Shown piece by piece: positions 11,601 to 23,600 of a stretch of DNA of 60,000 bases; the first letter of the stretch is position 1; every line of letters starts with the position of its first letter. Source of the DNA: Strigamia acuminata (lineage: Eukaryota > Arthropoda > Chilopoda > Geophilomorpha > Linotaeniidae); NCBI GenBank assembly GCA_949358305.1, contig OX442318.1:10710517-10770516 (forward strand). Direction: 5' to 3'. The position numbers and the translations under genes are program-made. A model generated the notes under the pieces. The model worked only from the letters and a program-made list of their open reading frames with translations, ran no database searches and had not been told where the DNA came from.

Positions 11601-14600
11601 GTGCACCGTTTTCGTCTTGTGGTTGGACTCCACATTGGCCATTAGGACTTGCAAGAAAATGTCAGTGTTAGCTGTAGTTACTGTTGACGCCAAAACGTTC
11701 TCTGCTTTTTCTGTCGGCCCTTCGCACAACAATATGTGGTGAAATCGTTCGCACTGTACGCATTTTTCCTTCTGTGGGCAGTTTCGGGCCATGTGTTTGT
11801 TCGCCAAACACTTGAAGCAACGTCGAGCTTGCTGGCAACGCTTCAATCGATCTGCAATTGATAAGGGACAGTCTTCCTTCTTGTGGCTGGTTTCGCTGCA
11901 GAAAACACAAGTCGAATCGGACGTGTTGGTCATCAACGCGCTCGATGAAGCTGGTTTCTCGAAACGTGTTGTCTTCTTGGTGTCTCCGTACGTCTTCGCG
12001 ACGTTTTTCTCGACCTCTTTGGTTGCGAATCGTGCATTGTCGGCTGCGCTCTGTTCTCGAATTTCTAATTCTTCTCGCCAAAATTCTAAAAATAGCTTAA
12101 GGTCATGGGTATTATTACTGTTTTTCCGCGAAAAGTCTAAAGCGATCACGTCTGGAATCGCTGCACGCAACAAGGGACACAACATAACGCCAAACGTCGT
12201 GGTTTCTATTCCTTCATTTTCGAGGTTACGGACATGCATCTCGCACGTGTCGTACAATTTTCTAAGCTTGTCAAGGTCGTTGAGTCGCTTGACTGGCTCA
12301 AGCTTCATCAACATCTGCAAATGGGCATTCACAATCACCTCCTTTCTTCCAAAACGATTTTGAAGAAGCGTGACTGCCGCTGCATAATTCTCATCACTTA
12401 TCTTTAGTCCTCGCACCACAGCCGCTGCTGTGCCTTCGAGAACCGAATTTAAGTACACAAACTTAGCTTTGTTAGTGATGGAAGTGTTCCCATTTACGCT
12501 CAACTCGAAATTCGACCAAAAATCGCTCCATTCGATTGGGTTTCCCAAAAATTTCTTCATTACGAGTTTCGGGAGTCTCACTGTCCAATCGTTCGTACTG
12601 CTGACCGATCCGTTGTTTGGAGCACCTGGATTAATAACTACCGCTGGTGGAGCTAATACGTCTAATTTGATGTCGATATCTGTAAGCGCATCAATAATTT
12701 TCTCTCGATACTCTTCATTGTCCTCCTCTTCCTTTTGTAAGTCTGCTCGCGTTACAATGAATGGTGACACTTTCTCATCGAGATCATTTAATTGTTCAGA
12801 TTTAGCGTTTAATTGGTTTTTTAGCTTTCTTAAAACTATCGCATCTGATTGCGCTAATGCTAATTCGACGATAACTGTATTTACCAATCGATCCGCTCCC
12901 AATCTGGCTGTTTCTTGCTGTGCGCGCAAACGATCAAGGGCGTCCATCTTGTCCTTGTCTGGTCTTGGTTCTTTTCTTCGAAATTACGAGTTCTTTCGAG
13001 CTGTTCTGTCCGGATTCACTGTTACTTCCCGGGTTTCGGCACCATGTGAAATCACGCAATTTAAAAGAAGCTATCTTTGCTAAAAAACTGGTTGAAATTC
13101 TGACTAAACTGAACTTTTTACTTGAGACGAATAAAAATCATGCTTGATGGTTAAAGACAAGATTTATTGTGTTAAAAACGGGGTTTACATTTTACAAATC
13201 AGGAACAAAAGGTTAAATTTGAGAAATCATGACCAAAATCAGCGACTTCCGTTTACGCGTCATCCGATCTCCAAAAGCGCCGCCTCGATGTTGGCTTCAC
13301 TGCGCGACTCTGCGTCTTGACGCCCATCCTTCTGCTCCTAAAACGCTCTGGTTTTCACATAATAGATTTAAATTTAAATGTTTTGAAATTGAGCAATTTT
13401 GTATCTTTGTTTCAAAAAACTTTTATTTTGAAAATCTGCAAATATAATATAATTCCAATCTTATGTTTTAGTACCACTTCATCAATACTAAGAAACAGCC
13501 ATGCAGCAATAACTTACATGACTGCTTGCGACCTTGTTTAGTACAAGAAATGAAATGCAGGTACACAGATTTATAGCATTCATACAAATTAACAGTTTTG
13601 TTGTAGAAAAAAAATCAGATTCTCGAATTGCAGTTATGAAATTAGCAGTAGCTGCATTCCAAAAGTCTAAAGCTCCTCTAAAACTCGTTTCGTGTCTGTT
13701 TGTTTGATGTCATTCCCATGTTATTCAATGGGAATAACGTCACACGTACAGACACAAAACGAGTTTTAGAGACGTTTTAGAGTTTTTGAATGCAGCTACT
13801 GCTAATTTCATAACTGCAATTCGAGAATCTGATTTGTATTGTCAGGATAATTAGATCAGCACGAATCTTCTTGCCTGATAACATCTTATCTTGACAAGAA
13901 GATGAGTCCTGACCTTATTATCGCAATAAATACTTGAGCGCAAGGTTGTCGTGTCCTACTTCGTGTAGGTTTAAATACTACTGAAGTAAGCTAACGTGGT
14001 TTACTTTACCTGTAATCAGTTACGTTAACATTCAAATAAATACTAAATGTATATAAAATGAACAAGGCTTTATTCAATAGGCTTTTACACCTTAAAATAC
14101 ACTCAGTAATATTCTCTAGTCGACTTTGCTTAGTCAAACAAAGGATTTCTCAAGATGGCATCCTCAGTTGCGCGTGGTCGCTGGAACAATGGTGTCGTCT
14201 CGAGTTGTCGTTAAGTCGTCACGGATTCGTCATTACGGACGCAGTGGAATGCTTAAAAAGTTTTCTATCCGTGCCTGTTGTCAAGAGGGGTATGTTTAGT
14301 GTCACAGAGGCCTCGGTTCGGAACTGGGAGTTCCGTACAAAGCGCTCGGACACGGGCTTGTAGGAATAATCGTTGGGGACAATCATTTCTGGTAATTTCA
14401 CAAGGGCTATTTGGGGGGAATAGCTCTCTTGTAAATTCGTGAGAGTTACAGTTTGCACTTTGTTCAGCGGTCCTCGATCAATCCTAACTTATATTTGAAG
14501 TTGGCCTGACGATGAGGTAGTTATTGTGTTCTTGGTGTCGTTTGTGTAGTTCTGACTTTAGGCGGGAAACTCTGCCTTTTATGCAGTAGGGTGAGGGGAC

Positions 14601-17600
14601 AGCGACAGCCAATGGGGGCTGTTCATCTGTCGCCTCACTCCCTTCGGGCACCCACCTGCTCAGGGGGAGGTGGAGCCAACACTAGAAAAACGACCCGCTT
14701 ATCATAGTGACTCAAAGGAGAAACATCCACTCAGGGAAACATTTATCCAACTGAGTCACCACAAGGTGTATTTAAGAAGTTAGATCACTTCATCAAATCC
14801 CGTTTCATCAAATGGCGATTTTTTTCGATTTAATGTACTCCGTACCTTTTATGCCATTTGATTCAAAAAAGGGTACAATAAAATAAAAAAATAAAAATGT
14901 AAATAAATCGTGAGCGAACTTCTATACAAAATCCTAATTGGATACTGCAATTCCTATGACCCGTCAAACTCCAGCAAAACCACATCCTCCTTCACAAACC
15001 TTCCAACAACTCCGTCCAATACCCGAAAAGCATCCGGAAAAGCTGTGGACACGTCTGAATAATTTCTCGACAGTAAACAAGGAAATAAGAAAATAAGGCC
15101 GCCTGTATGCGCGTAAAATCCACCCGTTCGTTGAAAACCCTCAAAACGATCCGATTAAAATCGTTCGTTTCCCACCAATTTATCGCCACGTTCACCAGCG
15201 CCAAATCGTCCACGTGTATGCGGCCGGCGGATTCTCCAACAGATTCCACACAACCTGCAGGTCGTATCCGGTCGTTTTGAACATCGCCGACCTGCTCCCA
15301 CGTGAAATGTTGTTGTAAGAGAAGTCGAGTGTCGCTAGGGCGACTTTGGTGGCGCCGTAGGGTCGACGAGGGAGTCGCGTGGAGCACGACGGAGTCGCAA
15401 TTTGTGATGCCGTTGTTGGTGAAGGTTAATATGTGCGGATTGAAGCAGTGGCGGATCTAGCACCCGGCTATTGGGGCTTGAGCCCCGGGCCCCCAAATTC
15501 TAGGGGGCCCCCGAGACTCTGGGCCATGTACTAGAAAAAAAAAAAAATAAAAAAATCGTTAAAAAAAGAAAAAAGAAGATAGGTTGCTATTAAAAATTTT
15601 TAGAAAGGGGCCCCGAAAAAACCTCAAGCCCCGGGCCCCCGAAAAGTTAGATCCGCCCCTGGATTGAAGCAACTCATGATGGCATAGTAGAGGAGCCAGG
15701 GTTCAGGTGTGGGGTGTGTGTCTAAATTAATTAAATTAAAATTTTCTAAAAACAAATTGTCACGGTCCGGTGTTCACGCGTACGAGTAGTACGCATTGTT
15801 TCCCCCGTTTTGTGTTCCTAATAAACCCTAATTGTGTTCCTACCTTGTGTTGTTTTCATTTTGTGTTATGTTTAGTAGAATTCTCCTCATTTTCCCTCAT
15901 TTCTTCTTTTCTTATCTCTTACTCATTCCTAACTTTCTTCTCTTTCTCTCACTTCTCTCTTATCTTTTCCTAGTTTTTCTATTTCTGTTTATTGTTTTTG
16001 ATGCGAACTCATTTGCATTTCTATTCTGGTCAGTACGCGTCGACGTTAGTCATGCACTTAGTATGCACCGACTGTACTGATTGGCTCTTGACTCTTCCGT
16101 GATTGGTCAAGCTTGGATGAGTCCAAGTTTACCTTTCACCCTATTTTTCCCTTTTTTCCTCAGTTAAGCTCTGTATCCCGAACGCGTAGGTGCTCCTCGG
16201 AGCCAGTGCTCATGGCAGAGTCTTAGCTCACCTGTCAAAGCTCACTCGCTGCTTTGTTTCGCCTAGTAGCTCTGAGACACGACTCTAGGTTTTCATCTCA
16301 TCTTTATTAGTGTTAACTCACAGTTTTATCCATTTGAACCTGTTGTTTTTCCGCTTCCTTTCGTATTGTTTTAAGCGCCGTGACGCGTCGCTATTTAGGC
16401 AGGATAAGTTTGTTTGGCTTTCAAACAGAAGTCTTTGTGTCTATTTATCTCATGCATTCGGCGCGTAGCTTAGTTTCGCCGCTCACAACGAGCTTTAGCT
16501 TAATTAAGCGCTTGTGCGAGGTTTAGTTTAGGATTTGTGTGACCGTGCAGGCCAGTTACGCACGCGTTAGCACGCATTTCACGCTTCACTTCGACAGCGA
16601 GGCGGACGCTTGTGAGTCGGGACGTTACGTGTTTCGTTTAACTTCGTGTGATCTTGTGATCTGCACGATACGTTGCGGGGCACGCGTTGGGTCTTGACTC
16701 TGGTGACCGCTAAGCAAATTCTGTCCCCCCATTTTAGTAGCTCGGAATACCCGGCCAAAATAAATATTCGTGTAAAGATCGGGATCTGGAGTGTGTGCTA
16801 TCGATATAAGGCGCGCACTCAGGGCTGGGCAGGTCTCGAGGACCAGGCTCCCAAGATTTTCTGCATCGCGGCGTCTTTCAAACGCGTCCCAAACGACTCG
16901 GGAAACGCGATTCATTACACGTGGTGCCGAAACCCGGGATTATTCCGAGTTTTTCTAATTGCTGCCCATATAAACTGCTTTTGCAGTGGGTGCGGCAATT
17001 ATCTTTGGAAAAACTAAGGTTTGAGTGGCGTTGTTACTCGCTACTTTTAAGCAGTAAGATCACTCATTTGAGTCACTGCTATAGTTTCTGTCTATCATGG
17101 CGGAAGGAGGTCGTCTTGACGATGACTCTACAAGTGTGTGGCCCGACTGGTTGCGTCGGGCGGGTGAGCGGCTTTATGAACGAACGCCGCGCCCGTCTGA
17201 CTCGCAGCCAAGGCCCAGGTCCGTGCATGGCGTTCCCTTGGCGGGGGATGGTCGGCCGCCATCCTACTCGCAAATACACAAGGGTGCTGCAATTGCAGAG
17301 ATGGGAGCCTCTACAACAGATGGCTCCTATCGCCCAGACACCTCGACTGTGCACGAGTCTCCAGTGGATTTATCAGCGTCAGCGGTGTTAACTCCCCCTG
17401 TGAGGAAAAATCCCACCGCTCCTCCTGGATCTAGTCCGGAGGATAATGTTCCTAGGGAGGAAGTCCAACGTGAACCAGATTGGTTACGTTATTTACAGCG
17501 AGCCGAGCTGGCGTTGAATGAACGCGTTGTTCGAACAATGGAACAATTTAGGCATAACATCGACTGTAGATTGGTACATTGGAGGAATGAGACTCTGGTG

Positions 17601-20600
17601 GGGATGAGGGATGTAGTTAGGGAGGAAATTGTGGCTTTAACCGTGCAGCCCATGGAGGAGGTTATTCCACCTGTTCAGCAGAGACCTCATAACACTCTGC
17701 CTGGCGACGGTCCTCCTCCTGGGCAGGATCAGGGGCCAAGACAGGTCCGCTCACGTATCCTGACGCCGAGTGAATTTGACAGACAAGGTTTAGCAGGAGA
17801 AGGGGGAGCGCCGGAGAATATAAACCCTCCGCTACCCCCGCGAGAGAGGCCATCGAACGTGACAGCCCAAGCGGGCTCGCAAAGATACGCTCCGTCGGAG
17901 TATGCCAACAGTGAGGTCATGAGGGACATAATTCGTTCCAAATCCTCGGCTGTCAGCCTTCCTTCGACGGCAAGTGTTGACCAGGCAGCTGCTGCGCGCG
18001 GAAATTCAGTTAATTCGCGTCTCCGGCGGCGGACTTATCCGCCAATACCGGCCCTACAGCCGCAATATGATTTATCACATGTGAAATCGGAGAGTGTGCC
18101 GAAGTTTGACGAGTCGGACCTATCTTATAATGCTGTTGAGCGATTCCTGGCAAAATTGCGTGCACATTTTGTTATGTCACGCGTGTCGGAGGAGGCGTAT
18201 ATCGACTTGTTTATTCCTTTGGCCTTGGGTGGGAAACCGTTAAATTGGTTCCTGCGCTTGCGTCATAAACCTAAAACATAGAGTGGATTTGTCGTACGTT
18301 TCCGTAGGGTGTATTCCCTATCCGAGGCTGACGCGGCAGTCTTCTTGCAAGATGCGTGTCAGGAAGTTGGAGAGGATACGGCAGAGTTTCTGTGTGAAAT
18401 GAGTCGTTACCTTGAGTTGACAGGTGTGCTAGGGGATCGACAGCAGTGGAACTTGGCTCAGCATTGGCTGCAGCCGCAGATCACCGATACGATGGTCCGG
18501 TATGGCGTACATTCCATGTCGCGGGCAATAGATCTTGGGCAGGTAGCTGATCGCGAGTTGAAGATGCGTGCCCTTCAACACCGTAGATTTGACGAAAAAG
18601 GGGTTCGAAAGGGGCCAGTACCCGCTCCCGAACCCAAGCCTAGGAAAGTTAGGCTTGGGGAGACTAGGAAGATGGAACCGGCTAAGACAGAGAAACCTCC
18701 TACGCGCCTCCAGTTTGATAAGAGAAAATTGGTCGCGTTGGCTGAGGTTTTGGGCTATCCGATGGCGGATGGTGACGCACAGAGTGTTGCTGGGCAGTCC
18801 CTGAGGAGTGAACCTCCGGCGCCGACACGGGTAATCAGTGTCCCCACGAAGGCCCCGGAAGCAAAGGTTCCTCCGGGTGTCGCGGTGGCATTGTGTGGCC
18901 ATGCCGATCATTCTTTTGCCAACACTGCTAGCCCTCCCAATTTAGTGTTACCACCCGGAGCTGAGTGGGTGCGAAATCGCAGGGATCGTTGGTATATGCG
19001 TGATATTGAAAAACGCATTGCTCTATGTCCCCATTGCTTCAAGCCCTGGCAGTTTCCGGGAAACGACCTGGGTCCGTCGACCAAGCCGTCCGAGAAGGCG
19101 GCGGACCCGAAACGCAAGTAAATCGGTCGTTGGCTGCTTCCACAAGTGGCCCAAGTGGTTGGATGGAACCACCTAAGCCTGCAGAAGCTGATGCTACTGT
19201 TGTGGCTGGTGCCCTTCCGAAAATGACAAATTTTATTATGTTGTCACCACCCGAGTTCTTAGCTTCTAAAGAACCGAAGCTGATAATCGGGTTGCAGGAC
19301 CATTGTCGTCGCGATGCGCCCTTCGTTAAGATAGCTTGGGTGAACATCGAGTTTATAGCCCTAATGGATAGCGGAGCGCAGACATGTATAATGACTATGC
19401 CGCTGTTCAAGAGGCTTTCCAAGGAAATTGGAGTGGAGATGGTTCCAATGGATGAGACAATCCGGACCGCGTCAAACCAAATTGAACGCGTTGTTGGCTG
19501 CGTGCAAATTGCCGTCCGAGCTCCCTTGGCGGTAGTTTGCTTTACTTGTCTCATCATTGCGCAGGGGTCGCAGGAACTCCTCCTGGGGCTGGACTTCTGT
19601 AAGGCCGTTGGTTTATGCGTAGATCACGGAAATAACTATTGGTTCCTCCTGGGGGATGGGACGCGTCACCCCTTCCTAAATGAGGAGCAAGCCCGAGCAT
19701 CGGATCCGGTGATCCTTTTCCCTCTAACCAAGGAACAACCCTCGTTGCCGGAGGGAGTTGTCGTCCGAGGCCCGCCTCTGTATAACTTGCCGGGAATGAG
19801 GAATCCGCCGGTTAAATTACCAGAAAACCCGGCGGAACCCATTAGCTCGGTTAAGCAGGAGGTGAAGCCGGACGAGGCCACTCCTCCAGTTGAAAAAGAG
19901 GAGCCCGTGGTTACTAAGCCACCGATTGGTGATGCGAATTGCGTTTTCCTGAGCAAGCGCGAATTTGAGAAAGAGTTGTTTGAGCCTCCGTATACGGACA
20001 ATCCCCACATTGTGAAGGTTGTTTTGGCCCGGAGGAATCCTGACTCTCAACAGTGGACATTCATTTGGTCCCCCAGGAGGCGTGAAAAGGCGCGCAAGAG
20101 TATTGTGCGGATAATGCGTAAACCTGGAAAACGGACCATGTGTTTGTGTTGAAAGTATGGATTGATGAACAAATTCCAGGCCAAAAGTGAGTAAAAGAAC
20201 AAGATTTAATCATCTCATGCAAGCATGGAGAAAAATCAACAACAAGAGAACAAGTAATAACAACAGTTGCTAAGCAGTTAAAAAACAACTCCAACTACGG
20301 TAACCCAATTGATACATCAATGTTTACATGATAATAAACTATAAAATCATAAATAATTACAAAACAAACATGTGTAACATCAATAATCAATTGCATATCA
20401 CAAATCTCGGAGAACAAAAGCCAACAATAGCCCCCCATTCTCCGAGACATGACTCAATCATATAACAAGATATAACAAAAGTAAATGCGAAAACCAATCG
20501 CAAACTACTGTAAAAATGTTGACATAAATATCGAATGCGGGCGGGCGAGAAAAATTTTGTGAAGATGTCCGCAGGGTTTAATTCACCTGAAACTTTCCTC

Positions 20601-23600
20601 AAAACAAAAACACCCTCATTTAGCCAATCCCGCAGGAAAAAGAATTTCACGTCAATGTGCTTTGTCCTCCGATTCTCTATATCGTTGCGGGTGAAAAAAA
20701 TCGTCGACAGAGAATCAGAGAACATGGTTGGGGCCGGAAGTTGAAAAATCCGGGTCCGCTCAATCGCACCATGAAGCCAGACAATTTCCTTTGCACCGTC
20801 CAAAAGCGCTAGGAATTCCGCTTCCATAATGGACAAGGCGCAATAGCGTTGCTTACAGCAACCCCAGGAAATGGGAACCCCGAACACCGAAATCGTATAA
20901 CCTCCGAAGCTCTTTCTTGTATCTCGATCTGAGATCCAAGAAGCATCGGAGTGCCCTGATAGAATATCTCCAGTGACCGCGGAAAGCTGAATTGAATATT
21001 CCCGCGTATTCTTCACATACTGGAGGATCTGTAGCAAAAGGGCCACGTGCCTTCCAGTAAAGCACGTGTTATATTGTGACATAAGGATAACTGGAAAGAG
21101 GATATCGGGACGCGTTCGAGAAGCTAGAAAGAGCAGAGACCCAATGAGAGACCGATATGGGAATTCATCATCCCTCAAAACACGTTCACCATCTCTAGCA
21201 CAATTGACCATCGTGCCAACGGTAATCGGGACTTTGCACAAATGCTCGGAGGAAATTCCGTAGTCTTCAGCAATCTTATCAATGTAATCGCGCTGATGAA
21301 TGCAGATTTTACCACCATCGCGATCAAATTGGACGCCCAACAACTTCGATACCGGACCCAAATCTGTTATCGTGAAAATTGCACGAAGGGCCTTAACAGT
21401 TCGATCACGCGGATCTTGTCCTTTGGTGAAAAGTACCATGTCATCAACATAAACAAGGATGACAGCATCATAAGTGTTGGAAATAAATACGCCATTAATC
21501 CCAAGAAGCTTGTGGAAATTAATCCCTAGCAAAGCCTCAACTAGGCGGAAATTCCATTGCCGTCCGCTCTGATGAAGGCCGTAAAGAGCCTTATGAAGCC
21601 TCCATACCTTACCGGCATTCTGAGGAGTTTCCCAGCCCTTAGGAATTCTCATGAAGATAGCTTCATCTAAGTTGCCATATAAATAAGCACCCTTGACATC
21701 GAGATGTGCATCTAGCCAGCCTAAAACGACTACTAGAAGCACGAAAAACAGGCGTATAAGCACATAGTTAACCACGGGACTGAAAACCTCGGAATAGTCG
21801 ACTCCGAACTTTTGGCTAAAGCCCTGGGCAACCAACATCGCTCTAAAACGGCGCACGACGCCTTCTGCATCGCGCTTGATGTAGTAAACCCATTTATTCC
21901 CCACAATGTTCACATTAGAAGGAGGTTTCTCAACCTCTTCGTAAACACCTCGCTCACGGAAGAGTGAAAGCTCTTCCTCCATGGCTTTCTGCCAATGGAC
22001 ACGGTCGGGACTTGCAATAGCTTCCTTATAGGTGCGAGGAACCTGGGCAAATAAGGAGTGCGCGTACCGTGGTGTAGCAGAATAGCAATCCCCTAATGCT
22101 TCATCTTCTGAAGCCGTAGGACTAGGAAGAGGAAAAGCAGTTAGATCTGCCGGAGGGGGATCAACCGTGCAAACAGGCACGTTCCGGGTGCAAAAGTCAA
22201 AATTATCACGGTCATATGCTAATCGATGATCTGCGCAATATTGCGCAACGTCAACATGACTCCGTAATCTGGTATGATCCGGGGGATAAAAATACACATC
22301 AGTGTTTCCCATAGTCGCACCAGACTGCCGAATCACCTCGGAGCGAGTCCACTTGCCCCCCACAGCCGAAGTAGAAGGCTGAGGCTGATTTAGTGGCGAG
22401 GCAATAGCAGGAGGTGTAGGCAACGGATGCGCTTGCGCCGAAGGTCGAGTAACCACAGGCGGTGGAGGAGGAGGATAAGAAGGTGGAGGAGGATAAGAAG
22501 GCGGAGGAAGATTGGGGGGACGTTGAGGAGGAGGTGGAGGAAGAGGTGGATCGGAATCGAAATCCGAATCTAATGTCACCGATATAGCTCCCTCATCAGT
22601 TACCTCAGTACCCTCATAAAAACGAGGATGTCCCCACATGCAGTTTTCATCAAAACGAACATGCTTTGACTCAAACACTGCACGGCGCTTCGGGCACCAC
22701 ACGCGATAACCTCGCGTGCGCAAAGCATAGCCAACAACTACACCCGTCCAGGCTCGAGACTCGAATTTTGAACCACGGACATGTTGTGGTATGTGCACAA
22801 AACACCTTGACCCAATCACTTTTAAGTGCTTGAGTGGAACAGCCTTATTGTACCACAGACAATAGGGGATAAGGTTGTTCAGAGATTTATGTGGAAAGCG
22901 ATTCTTGAGATAAATCATTGAAACCGCGAGCTCAGCCCACAATTCTCGAGGCAAAGACGTCATCAAAAACAAGGAACGCACGCCTTCAAATAAGGTGCGG
23001 TTAAGGCGTTCCGCGACGCCATTCTGCTCAGGTGTATAAACATTCGTGCGCTGTGCCTTGATGCCACGCTGGAGCAAGAAATTTTCGAAATTTTTAGAGC
23101 AAAATTCCATCCCGTTATCGGTTCTGACTGCTTTAATGCAGCCAGCCCCCCATAATGTTTCCATCCGAGCATGGAAAAGTTTAAAAACTTCAAAAACTTC
23201 CCCCTTTGTTTTCATAGGGACAACAAAGGAATAGCGAGAAAAGTCATCCACGATTGTTAATAAATAACGAGCGCCACCCACGGAAGTAGTTGGGGAATTT
23301 CCCCAAACGTCCATATGGATTAAATCCAAAGGCTTCTTACTGGAAATTCTATTCTTTGCACTCGGAAACGAGGCTCGGGTGGATTTAGAACGAGCACACA
23401 CGGCACATGCCGGAAATGCGGAAGTCGAAATATCGATTCCGGAAGCATTCGGAGATTTCGCTAAAAAGTGTAAACCTTCGGTATTAAAATGCCCAAATCT
23501 CCGGTGCCAAAGCTCTAAATCGGATAACTTCCCCTTCGGGGGTTTACAAGGAGGGGATAAAGCATCGGAGATAGAAGGAGGGGATAAAGCAGGTCCCTCG

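Larger units (their letters stand above)
7445..13359 (-). mobile_element. BEL/Pao LTR retrotransposon, apparently intact
   Basis: A 5.9-kb element in intron 4 of copy A, antisense to the gene. It has 315-bp LTRs at both ends, a 5-bp target duplication TAATA (7440-7444 and 13360-13364), a tRNA-Phe primer site and one full-length gag-pol frame. The LTRs differ at two positions by eye, so the insertion is young. The splice signals of the host intron are untouched: the insertion lies 37 bp past the donor. Confidence 0.95.

Noticed and set aside
15446-15661. GC-rich block as a regulatory island.
   Set aside because: It has hAT-type ends and an exact 8-bp target duplication.
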